Virus record (IMG/VR): IMGVR_UViG_3300005613_000302
Location: 1-29,907 of that record
Strand: one strand, 5' to 3'
DNA from: a virus
Length of the DNA stretch: 29,907 bases
Part shown: positions 20,987 to 28,771 of the stretch, one piece after another
Position numbering within the stretch: position 1 is the first letter of the stretch
How the letters are laid out: each line of letters opens with the position of its first letter
Translations under genes and position numbers: made by a program
The notes under the pieces: generated by a model
What the model was told of the DNA's origin: nothing
Databases searched by the model: none
Seen by the model: the letters and a program-made list of their open reading frames with translations, nothing else

Positions 20987-23398
20987 ATGGCTGACTTAAC
21001 TGCAATGCTTCAAGCCGCTGCTGGTGCTGGCGGCGACTACCAAATCTCCCGCAGTCTGCGGTTTAACTCTGCGGATTCGGCGTATCTGAGTAGGACACCA
21101 GCAAGTGCGGGTAACCGCAGGACTTGGACTTGGAGTGGGTGGGTTAAGCGGAGTGCATTGGGCTTGTCTGGTTTGTTTAGTGCTGGCCCAGACAATGTAA
21201 ACCAACATACTTTGACCTTTACAAGTAGCGATGCGATTCAAATACGGTTAGAGGTGGCAGATGCTATATCTTTTGACAGAATAACCTCGGCCCTTTATCG
21301 AGATGTTTCTTCTTGGTATCACATCGTTTTGGTTTGGGATACTACTCAAGCAACTGGGTCAGACCGTATTAAATTATATGTAAATAATGAGCAAGTAACA
21401 GACTGGGGCGGGGGAAATACAATCGGACTTCAAGACACAGATGGGTGGATAAACGATACAACATACGCCCATTCTATTGGAAAGGCACGAGGCGATAATG
21501 GCCCGGCTAACGGCTACATGGCCGACATAAATTTCATAGACGGTCAAGCACTAACCCCATCGTCTTTCGGTGAAGTGGATGAAACCACAGGCGTGTGGAA
21601 GCCTATTGCTTACGCTGGTACTTACGGCACTAACGGTTTCCATTTAGACTTCTCAGACAACTCCAGCACGACTGCGCTAGGCTACGATGCCGCTGGTTCT
21701 AACGATTGGACACCTAACAACTTCTCTGTAACTGCGGGTGCTGGTAACGATTCTCTGGTAGACACACCTACGCCCTACGGTACAGACACGGGTGCTGGTG
21801 GTCAGGTGCGTGGGAATCACTGTACGCTGAGTCCGTTAAGAACAAACTCTGCTATTACTTTGTCAAATGGAAATTTAGACGCATCCACAAGCACAGGAGG
21901 CAATAGATTTTGCTCGTCAACATTCGGCCTTAGTTCTGGAAAATGGTATTGGGAGTCCACAGTAACCAATACTCAAGAATTATTGATTGGCGTAGAAAGT
22001 GGCTCTGCTAATACGGGCGCATACCTTGGATTTGATGCAAATGGTTGGGGATATGACAATTTAGACGGGAAAGTCTACAACAATGGTGTTGGTGTTGCAT
22101 ACGGAAATACTTTTACAACCAATGATGTAATTGGCGTTGCTATTGATATGGACGCAAAAAAGATATGGTTTAGCAAGAACGGAGTCTTTCAAAATTCTGG
22201 ATCGCCAACTAGCGGGACAAATGCGGCCGCAACAAACCTGCCAAGCACAGTTCTTCCAGCGGTATCCCCACTTGGGAATGTGTCTTCTTGTTCTAACAAC
22301 TTCGGACAACGCCCATTTGCCTACACAGCCCCATCTGGTTTTAAGGCACTTGTCACAACGAACCTACCTGAGCCAACTGTTGTGCAGGGGAATGATTACT
22401 TTAATACGGTGTTGTGGACTGGTGATGGCGATGGTTCTGGTCAGGCAATTACAGGTGTTGGATTCCAGCCAGACTTTTTGTGGGGTAAGGTAAGGGACAG
22501 CGCAGATATTTCACACAGGCTAATTGATAGCGTTCGTGGTGTCACAAAACAACTTTACTCTAACTCTACAAGCGCAGAAAACACTAATGCAACAGAATTG
22601 CTATCTTTTGACTCCGATGGATTTACTGTTGGTTCGGCTACGGCATTAAACTGGGATACGCATCCTTTTGTTGGCTGGTGCTGGAAAGCCAACGGTGCTG
22701 GCGTAAGCAACACAGACGGTACGATTACCAGCACAGTCTCAGCGAATACAACTGCGGGGATTTCCATAGTTACTTATACGGGTAATGGTGTTGCTGGTGC
22801 TACGGTAGGCCACGGTTTAGGTGCGGTTCCACGCATGATTATTGTCAAGAACCGAGATCAAGCAGATGCTTGGCAGGTTTATCATGCCGCCAATACCGCA
22901 AGCCCCGAGACAGATTACTTGGTGCTAAACACAACTGCGGCAACTGCGGATGCGCTAGACAGGTGGAACGATACTGCGCCTACTTCAAGCGTGTTTTCTT
23001 TAGGCGATGGTGTAGAAGTTAACACGAACACAGAAGACTATGTTGCCTACGCTTTCGCAGAAATAGAAGGCTTCTCCAAGTTCGGGAGCTTAATAGGGAA
23101 CGGATCGGCAGATGGCCCCTTTGCCTTTTTAGGTTTCCGCCCAGCCTTTGTGATGCTCAAGCGAACAGACTCCACAAGCAACTGGACTATTCTTGATCTG
23201 AAGCGTGAGGGCTACAATGTGGATAACGACCCTCTGTTTCCTAATCTAAGCAACGCAGAAGGCACGACTGACCTAGCCGACCTGCTTTCTAATGGATTCA
23301 AACTACGGTCTACGGATGCCTCTGTAAATGCTTCTGGTGGAACCTATGTGTTTGCGGCGTTTAGTTCTAATCCATTTAAGTTCAGTCTTGGGAGGTAA
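20987..23398 (+). CDS. large tail protein with LamG-like and SPRY-like domains
   Basis: An 803-residue protein with AAGGA before its ATG. Residues 25-235 look like a concanavalin A/LamG jelly roll (FNSADSAYLSRTPASAGNRR, TWTWSGWVKRS, WYHIVLVWD, IKLYVNNEQV, GYMADINFIDGQAL). Residues about 303-440 resemble a SPRY domain (SSGKWYWESTV, LLIGVESGS, DVIGVAIDMDAKKIWFSKNG). From 470 on there are related beta modules (WTGDGDGSGQAITGVGFQPD, YTGNGVAGATVGHGLGAVPR, FLGFRPAFVMLKRTD), a C-terminal family I recall as DUF7483-like. The architecture suggests a host-recognition or glycan-binding tail component. Few Cys; low charge. The gene is the longest tail gene in the window. Confidence 0.8.
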   Translation: MADLTAMLQAAAGAGGDYQISRSLRFNSADSAYLSRTPASAGNRRTWTWSGWVKRSALGLSGLFSAGPDNVNQHTLTFTSSDAIQIRLEVADAISFDRITSALYRDVSSWYHIVLVWDTTQATGSDRIKLYVNNEQVTDWGGGNTIGLQDTDGWINDTTYAHSIGKARGDNGPANGYMADINFIDGQALTPSSFGEVDETTGVWKPIAYAGTYGTNGFHLDFSDNSSTTALGYDAAGSNDWTPNNFSVTAGAGNDSLVDTPTPYGTDTGAGGQVRGNHCTLSPLRTNSAITLSNGNLDASTSTGGNRFCSSTFGLSSGKWYWESTVTNTQELLIGVESGSANTGAYLGFDANGWGYDNLDGKVYNNGVGVAYGNTFTTNDVIGVAIDMDAKKIWFSKNGVFQNSGSPTSGTNAAATNLPSTVLPAVSPLGNVSSCSNNFGQRPFAYTAPSGFKALVTTNLPEPTVVQGNDYFNTVLWTGDGDGSGQAITGVGFQPDFLWGKVRDSADISHRLIDSVRGVTKQLYSNSTSAENTNATELLSFDSDGFTVGSATALNWDTHPFVGWCWKANGAGVSNTDGTITSTVSANTTAGISIVTYTGNGVAGATVGHGLGAVPRMIIVKNRDQADAWQVYHAANTASPETDYLVLNTTAATADALDRWNDTAPTSSVFSLGDGVEVNTNTEDYVAYAFAEIEGFSKFGSLIGNGSADGPFAFLGFRPAFVMLKRTDSTSNWTILDLKREGYNVDNDPLFPNLSNAEGTTDLADLLSNGFKLRSTDASVNASGGTYVFAAFSSNPFKFSLGR

Positions 23399-23399
23399 G

Positions 23400-23996
23400 A
23401 TGCCTAAAAAAATAGAAATGCTTGGCAAAAAATTTGGAAGGTTAATTGCCACGCAACAGACAGGTAAAGATAAACACGGCTATCGTTATTTATTTACTTG
23501 TGACTGTGGAAATGCAAAAGACATAAGTGGGGCTTCAGTTCGTGCGGGCCATGTTTTATCTTGTGGATGCATCAGATCAGAAACAACTGCGGCTAAGAAT
23601 TTTGTGCATGGCATGGTTCATTCTGGTGCTTACAGCTCTTGGCAAGCAATGAAAACCAGATGCAACAATACCAATCAAAAGGCCAACGAAAGATATAGGT
23701 CTATTGGGTACGATAAAGACTGGGAATTGTTTGAGAACTTTGTGCGGGATATGGGCGAGCGTCCACATGGGATGACCTTAGACAGGATTGATAATTCAAA
23801 GGGCTACTCAAAAGCAAACTGTCGTTGGGCAACGCCAGCGCAACAAAGCAGAAACACTCGGCAAAATGTTTTTATTACGCACAACGGAAAGACGATGTGC
23901 ATGAAAGACTGGGCTAACGAAACTGGTATTCCTTACCCAACCATTCAAGATCGGGTTCGTAAAAATAAAACGCCCGAAGAAATCTTAACCGTTTAG
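23400..23996 (+). CDS. HNH-like phage endonuclease with zinc-binding N-terminus
   Basis: A 198-residue protein from ATG 23400, two bases after the tail gene stop, with GGGAGGTAAG as ribosome site; an upstream in-frame reading would extend into the tail gene and is rejected. Residues 8-60 (LGKKFGRLIA...CDCGN...SCGC, Cys34, Cys36, Cys55, Cys57) form a zinc-binding module. Residues 70-150 contain YSSWQAMKTRCNNTN, GERPHGMTLDRIDNSKGYSK and NCRWATPAQQSRN, the conserved pattern of a homing-endonuclease family common in phages. Residues 155-195 (FITHNGKTMCMKDWANETGI) look like a helix-turn-helix of the NUMOD type. It is an insertion between tail genes and not expected in the virion. Confidence 0.7.
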   Translation: MPKKIEMLGKKFGRLIATQQTGKDKHGYRYLFTCDCGNAKDISGASVRAGHVLSCGCIRSETTAAKNFVHGMVHSGAYSSWQAMKTRCNNTNQKANERYRSIGYDKDWELFENFVRDMGERPHGMTLDRIDNSKGYSKANCRWATPAQQSRNTRQNVFITHNGKTMCMKDWANETGIPYPTIQDRVRKNKTPEEILTV

Positions 23997-24005
23997 GAGC
24001 TACTC

Positions 24006-24581
24006 ATGTATTGCATCGTACAAAACAACGAAATAGTTAAAACAGGTTCTATAAAGTCTCTGTTTCCGAATGTTAGCTTCCCTGCGGGTGGTGCATCTGC
24101 CCAGTTCAAAGCAGAGAACGGTGTTGTGGAAGTGGTTAGCGGTGAGCAGAAAGACCAAAGGTTCTACTGGGTCACTCCTGCGAATCCTCATCTGCAACTG
24201 GTGGACGGTGTTCCAACATTCGTATTCACGAACACACCTAAAGAGCTTGAGGACAGGGAAGAAGTGGATGAGGACGGTAATCCTCTGTATGTAAAAGTCT
24301 TGGGTGAAGTAGACGGTGAACCCGCAATGGTGGACTCTGCGGAGCGGCTGGTTACAAAAGGGCTGAAGTCACAATGGATTGCACAGACCAAAGAGAACTC
24401 AAATAAAGCACTCGCACCGACCGACTGGTATGTCATCAGGAAAGCAGAGCGAGATGTTGCCATCCCCGCAGAGGTTGTCGCAGAGCGTCAGGCGATTATT
24501 GATGCTTGTACCGCAAAAGAAGCGGCGATTACTGCGGCAACGACGATTGAAGAGTTAATGACGGCAGTTCAAGGTGCTTAG
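24006..24581 (+). CDS. tail fibre assembly-like protein
   Basis: A 191-residue protein with TAGGAG upstream. The N-terminus (IVQNNEIVKTGSIKSLFPNV, SFPAGGASAQF) matches a family I recall downstream of phage tail fibre genes. The middle has an acidic EDREEVDEDGNP loop. The C-terminus (about residues 140-190) has LAPTDWYVIRKAERDVAIPA and EVVAERQAIID, which corresponds to the L-x-x-T-D-W...R...I P.. pattern of tail fibre assembly (caudo_TAP/DUF4376-like) proteins. It probably helps fibre proteins trimerise or attach. The TAG stop overlaps the GTG start of the next gene. Confidence 0.7.
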   Translation: MYCIVQNNEIVKTGSIKSLFPNVSFPAGGASAQFKAENGVVEVVSGEQKDQRFYWVTPANPHLQLVDGVPTFVFTNTPKELEDREEVDEDGNPLYVKVLGEVDGEPAMVDSAERLVTKGLKSQWIAQTKENSNKALAPTDWYVIRKAERDVAIPAEVVAERQAIIDACTAKEAAITAATTIEELMTAVQGA

Positions 24582-25102
24582 TGGATCCAATAACCCTGCT
24601 TGCCGCCTGTACTGCTGTATGGAACGGGATAAAAAAGGCATCCGAGTTTGCTCAGGAGGCCGAGGGCGTTTGGTCACAACTTAGTAAATACGCAGGGCTT
24701 GCAGACCAGCTTGAGCAGCACATAACGACTGCCAAGAACAAGCCCCAGAAGCCCAAGCTCTTCGGTAATTTAGAGTTTGGCAACGACACGCAAGAAGCCT
24801 TCAACGTCTTTGAGGCCGAGCATAAGTTGATGCAGATGGAAGCGGAAATAAAACACGAGTTCTTATACGGTGCCTTTGCCGATCTTGAGGGGGGCTACGG
24901 AAGCCTGGATGGGTACCGCAAGTTTTTAGAGATGCGCCGCAAGATCAGGGCTGAGCGGATTCGCATGAAGCAAGAGCAAGAGATGATGCAAAGGAAGTTC
25001 TGGGACGACATGTTCCTTTATGGTGGTGTCTCAGCCGTCGTGGTGGTTGGGTGCCTACTTTTATACATGGCAATTGACTTTATTTTTAGGTACGCAAAAT
25101 GA
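24581..25102 (+). CDS. membrane-anchored helical phage protein
   Basis: A 173-residue protein with a GTG start overlapping the previous stop (TAGTG). It starts DPITLLAACTAVWNGIKKAS, continues with helices and a KNKPQKPKLFGNLE linker (residues 53-65), then a long charged helix (GYRKFLEMRRKIRAERIRMKQEQEMMQRKFW, 111-141) and one C-terminal membrane helix (147-169). I recall this architecture from conserved proteins of marine and freshwater phages located next to the holin. It may assist lysis or act in the membrane. No signal peptide is present, so the N-terminus is probably cytoplasmic. Confidence 0.7.
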   Translation: MDPITLLAACTAVWNGIKKASEFAQEAEGVWSQLSKYAGLADQLEQHITTAKNKPQKPKLFGNLEFGNDTQEAFNVFEAEHKLMQMEAEIKHEFLYGAFADLEGGYGSLDGYRKFLEMRRKIRAERIRMKQEQEMMQRKFWDDMFLYGGVSAVVVVGCLLLYMAIDFIFRYAK

Positions 25103-25539
25103 TTCCCTTAGCCGCAATTCTTTCAATAGGTGAGAAAGTTCTTGACAAAGTTCTCCCGGACCCAGAGGCCAAGGCCAAAGCGCAGGCAAGTCTTATGGAG
25201 ATGGCGCAGCGGGGTGAGCTAGCCCAGTTAGAAGCCCAGGTCAAAGAAATGCAGTCTGCCCGTGACCGGGAGGTTCAGATTGCCACCAGCGAGTTTGCTC
25301 CAATGCTGAGCAAGATCGTCACGCCCCTGCTTGCGCTTGGTACGGTAGGGTTAACCTTTATTTTGTTCGGGGTCATCATCTTTGTGGATGTGGATGCCGA
25401 CTCCAAGGACATCTTGATTTATGTACTGGGTGCGCTGACCTCTGCGGTTACGATGGTGTTGGGGTACTACTTTGGATCGTCTGCTGGCAGTAAGGAAAAG
25501 AGCGCCCAGCTTGATGACATCATGGAAAAGAAAAAGTGA
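25099..25539 (+). CDS. holin (Holin_3TMs-like, two predicted membrane helices)
   Basis: A 146-residue protein with ATGA overlap. Residues 10-60 contain the amphipathic stretch IGEKVLDKVLPDPEAKAKAQ and QRGELAQLEAQVKE typical of this holin group. Membrane helices are predicted at about 72-97 (KIVTPLLALGTVGLTFILFG) and 104-127 (DILIYVLGALTSAVTMVLGY). The C-terminus is charged (KEKSAQLDDIMEKKK). It would permeabilise the inner membrane and release the endopeptidase encoded next, which overlaps by four bases (GTGA), so they are coupled. Confidence 0.82.
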   Translation: MIPLAAILSIGEKVLDKVLPDPEAKAKAQASLMEMAQRGELAQLEAQVKEMQSARDREVQIATSEFAPMLSKIVTPLLALGTVGLTFILFGVIIFVDVDADSKDILIYVLGALTSAVTMVLGYYFGSSAGSKEKSAQLDDIMEKKK

Positions 25540-26000
25540 ACCTGACCCAAAACTTCACCCTTTCCGAGATGACCAAGTCAGAGACGGCTCTGCGCTTTGG
25601 TATGGACAACACGCCAACAAGTTCTGAAATTGAAAACCTTCGTATCCTTTGCGAAAACGTTTTACAACCTGTGAGGAATTACTACGGCATGGGGGTCAAG
25701 GTCAACAGTGGGTACCGGCATCCGCTTGTAAACGCCAAGGTTGGTGGCAGTGCAACATCGGATCACTGCAAAGGCTTTGCCGCAGACATTGAGATTCCTG
25801 GTATTGCCAACGCTGATTTGGCCCAGTGGATAGCAGACAATTGCGATTTTCGTCAATTAATATTAGAATTTTATACACCGGGCATACCTGATTCGGGTTG
25901 GGTTCATGTTTCTTATGACCTCAATGACTTAAAAAAGCAGGTGATGACTGCTACAAAGCAAAACGGCAAGACTGTTTACCTAACTGGACTTGTAGCCTAA
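25536..26000 (+). CDS. M15-type peptidoglycan endopeptidase (endolysin)
   Basis: A 154-residue protein with a GTG start. It is a single peptidase M15_3 domain. VNSGYRHPLVNAKVGGSATSDHCKGFAADIE contains S59, R61, the first Zn ligand His77 in SDHCKGFAAD and the second, Asp84. Glu111 (LILEFY) is the likely general base and His124 in GWVHVSY the third ligand. The enzyme cleaves peptide bonds in cell-wall stem peptides, as in L-Ala-D-Glu or D-Ala-D-Ala type M15 lysins. No signal peptide or wall-binding domain is visible, so it needs the holin. The compact size matches phages of Gram-negative hosts. The stop overlaps the next ATG (TAATG). Confidence 0.92.
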   Translation: MNLTQNFTLSEMTKSETALRFGMDNTPTSSEIENLRILCENVLQPVRNYYGMGVKVNSGYRHPLVNAKVGGSATSDHCKGFAADIEIPGIANADLAQWIADNCDFRQLILEFYTPGIPDSGWVHVSYDLNDLKKQVMTATKQNGKTVYLTGLVA

Positions 26001-27928
26001 TGTCATTTTTAAAACTTGTTTTCAAGCCCGGAATTAACCGTGATCAGACAAACTACTCTGGTGAGGGTGGCTGGTGGGACGGCGATAAGATTCGGTTCTT
26101 TTCTGGGTTTCCACAGAAATTAGGCGGCTGGCAAAAAGCAACTCCAAATCCGTTTATTGGTGTGTGCCGTCAGGTCTGGAACTGGGTAACGTCTTTTACG
26201 GATAATTTTCTTGGGGTCGGCACCGACGTTAAACTTTATGTTGAAGTGGGTGGGCTTTTTTATGACATTACTCCCCTGCGAACGACCCTAGCTACGCCAG
26301 CAACCGACAACTGCGTCGATACAACAAACACCTCAACAACAGTCAATATCAACGTCACAGCGCACGGCTGCTTGTCTGGAGATTACGTCACAATTTCTGG
26401 CGTAACAGGCGATGTGGGTGGGGTGCCTGATGCTGAAATTAATACCGAGCATGTTGTGACTCGGGTGGACGCAGATAACTTCACTATTACCGTTACCACA
26501 GCAGCAACTTCTACAGCCACTGGTGGTGGCACGGCTATCGACATTGAGTGCCAAATACATCCAGGGTTTCCCCTTACGACCGAGGGTTACGGCTGGGGCG
26601 CTTCTGTTTGGAACGGTTCTTATGGATGGGGCCTTTCCGGTGATACGCCCGTTGACTTGATGCAGCGGGATTGGTTTTTAGATAATTTTGACAATGATCT
26701 TGTTGCTAACATCCGAAAAGGTGCCATTTATTATTGGGAGCGCGGGGCGCTAGCAACCCCTTCAACCGCCTTAGGCACTCGGGCTATACTGCTTTCAAAT
26801 TTAACGGGGGCTAATTCTGTGCCTAATGTGGCGATGCAGACCCTTGTTTCTCAGAATGATAAGCACCTTTTGGCCTTTGGTTGCCAGCCTTACGCTGGTG
26901 GTTCGACCGACTACGACCCCCTTTTAATTCGTTGGGCCAGCCAAGACGAACCTCAGTATTGGAATCCCACAGGCACAACGCCGGGTGGTTCTGCTAGCAG
27001 TGCTGGATTTTTACGAGTTTCACGAGGTTCAGAAATTGTCCGTGCGTTACCGACTCGGCAAGAGATTATGGTCTGGACGGATACAACTCTTTATTCTCTG
27101 CAATACCTTGGAACAACCGACGTTTTTGCATTGCAGCAGCTTGCTGACAACATCTCTATTATTAGCCCACGAGCAGTAGCCTCAGCAAACAACATTACGT
27201 ACTGGATGGGGACAGATAAGTTTTACGCCTATACCGGACAAGTTCAAACACTGCCAACAACCGTCAGAGAGTACGTTTACAAAGATATTAATTACGCCCA
27301 AGCCGATCAAATTGTTGCGGGCACTAACGAAGGGTTTAATGAAATCTGGTGGTTCTACCCAAGCGCTAACTCCAACTGGAATAACAGGTATGTGGTATTT
27401 AATCATCTGGATCAGGTCTGGTTCTTCGGAAATCTGGGCCGTACAGCATGGCTAGATACACCACTAAGGGATTTCCCCACTGCCCTATTTACAGAGCCAT
27501 ACACCTATAGCGACACGATTGCTGGTAGTCCAAACGATGGGTATTTATATCAACACGAGGTCGGTGTAGACGACGATGGTTTGCCTATGGAGTCCTACAT
27601 TCAGTCTAACGATTTTGATTTGGCTGAGGGCGATCAATTTATGTTGACCCGACGTATGCTTCCTGACATCAATTACAACCAGTCTACGGCAGCAACACCG
27701 ACAGTGACTTTAGCCGTGCGCCCACGCAACTTCCCAGGCTCTCAGTATCAAGGTGACCCATCGGACACACAAAATGTTATTGAGACAACGACAGATATTT
27801 ACACAAACCAGGTCTTTGTTCGTGCTCGTGCTCGTCAGATGGCGCTAAAAGTTGCCTCCGACCAGCTTGGGGTGCAGTGGCAGTTGGGTTCGGTAAGGCT
27901 TGATGTACGACCGGATGGACGACGCTAA
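26000..27928 (+). CDS. P22 gp10-like tail hub / packaged DNA stabilisation protein
   Basis: A 642-residue protein. The start reads MSFLKLVFKPGINRDQTNYS, EGGWWDGDKIRFFSGFPQKLGGW (residues 1-45), a motif I recall from packaged DNA stabilisation proteins of P22-like and aquatic podoviruses. Many short beta motifs follow (WNWVTSFTDNFLGVGTDVKL, YYWERGALATPSTALG, SQDEPQYWNPTG, IMVWTDTTLYSLQYLG, WWFYPSANSNWNNRYVVFN), a pattern expected of a beta-propeller hub. A local insertion at 105-175 is Thr/Val-rich. The YGWGASVWNGSYGWG stretch resembles the one in the protein at 19053. It probably closes the channel below the adaptors and anchors the fibres. Confidence 0.8.
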   Translation: MSFLKLVFKPGINRDQTNYSGEGGWWDGDKIRFFSGFPQKLGGWQKATPNPFIGVCRQVWNWVTSFTDNFLGVGTDVKLYVEVGGLFYDITPLRTTLATPATDNCVDTTNTSTTVNINVTAHGCLSGDYVTISGVTGDVGGVPDAEINTEHVVTRVDADNFTITVTTAATSTATGGGTAIDIECQIHPGFPLTTEGYGWGASVWNGSYGWGLSGDTPVDLMQRDWFLDNFDNDLVANIRKGAIYYWERGALATPSTALGTRAILLSNLTGANSVPNVAMQTLVSQNDKHLLAFGCQPYAGGSTDYDPLLIRWASQDEPQYWNPTGTTPGGSASSAGFLRVSRGSEIVRALPTRQEIMVWTDTTLYSLQYLGTTDVFALQQLADNISIISPRAVASANNITYWMGTDKFYAYTGQVQTLPTTVREYVYKDINYAQADQIVAGTNEGFNEIWWFYPSANSNWNNRYVVFNHLDQVWFFGNLGRTAWLDTPLRDFPTALFTEPYTYSDTIAGSPNDGYLYQHEVGVDDDGLPMESYIQSNDFDLAEGDQFMLTRRMLPDINYNQSTAATPTVTLAVRPRNFPGSQYQGDPSDTQNVIETTTDIYTNQVFVRARARQMALKVASDQLGVQWQLGSVRLDVRPDGRR

Positions 27929-28758
27929 TGGCGCTGGTTGGTTTTAGGGCACCTGCCTTACCCCTGCCTCCTCCTACTTACAGCTCTCAACAACAAGCCG
28001 AACTTCTCCGTGCGCTAAGACTTTACTTTAACCTGCTTGACTCTTTAGCCCCTCAACAGGCTATTTCGTATACGGCGGATCAGTTCATTGGTGGAGAGAT
28101 TTCTGGGTCAAGTATTACAGGCGGTATTCTTGCAGGATTTAACCGTGGGATTGAAGCGCCGTATGTCATGCTTATGTCAAACCAAGACCAGGCAAACGCT
28201 GGCGCTACATCGGAAAATATTGTAACCTTTAACCAAATTGTACTAAACAACGGCATCACGGTTCAGGACAGCACAAAGATAAGGTTTGATTACTCTGGGC
28301 AGTATCTGGTCAACTTTAGGCTTCAGGTTGTCAATAAGAGCAACGCCGTTAAAGAATTTGAAGTCTGGGCTAAAAATTCAGGCACAAACTACCCCTTGAG
28401 TAATACTCGGTTTGATGTTGCAGCACGGAAAAGTGCGTCAATTTATGGGCATACTGTTGCAAATGTAGCCGGTATTTTTACTGTTAATGCTAACGAGTAC
28501 TTGGAGCTTGCGTGGTGGGGCGAGGATACGGATGTTGAACTAGAACACTATGCTGCTGGAACAAGCCCGGTTCGCCCCGAGGTACCTTCGGTTATTTTAA
28601 CGGCAGCATTTTTATCCGCTAGACCGAAGAAGTTTATACCGACACTGACAGGGGGTTTGAGTTTATCTGGCACTGCACCATCAATTAACATCGGTATAGT
28701 TCCTGGAGCAAACAACTTAACAATTGCAGGTGTAGCGCCTACAATAACCATAGCGTAA
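27928..28758 (+). CDS. tail protein with beta-sandwich and C-terminal repeat module
   Basis: A 276-residue protein coupled to the hub gene by TAATG. The first 50 residues have a Pro-rich start and a helix (QQQAELLRALRLYFNLLDSL). A Gly/Ser-rich piece (GGEISGSSITGGILAGF) leads to a C1q/TNF-like jelly-roll candidate (APYVMLMSNQDQANAGATSE, FDYSGQYLVNFRLQVVN, EYLELAWWGEDTDVELEHYA; about 77-215). The last 42 residues are two copies of the P-x-x-x-x-L-x-x-x-G-x-A-P repeat that builds the protein at 19053. Probably an attachment or spike-like tail component; a role is inferred from position and fold. Confidence 0.72.
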   Translation: MALVGFRAPALPLPPPTYSSQQQAELLRALRLYFNLLDSLAPQQAISYTADQFIGGEISGSSITGGILAGFNRGIEAPYVMLMSNQDQANAGATSENIVTFNQIVLNNGITVQDSTKIRFDYSGQYLVNFRLQVVNKSNAVKEFEVWAKNSGTNYPLSNTRFDVAARKSASIYGHTVANVAGIFTVNANEYLELAWWGEDTDVELEHYAAGTSPVRPEVPSVILTAAFLSARPKKFIPTLTGGLSLSGTAPSINIGIVPGANNLTIAGVAPTITIA

Positions 28759-28771
28759 TTAGGACTAAATT

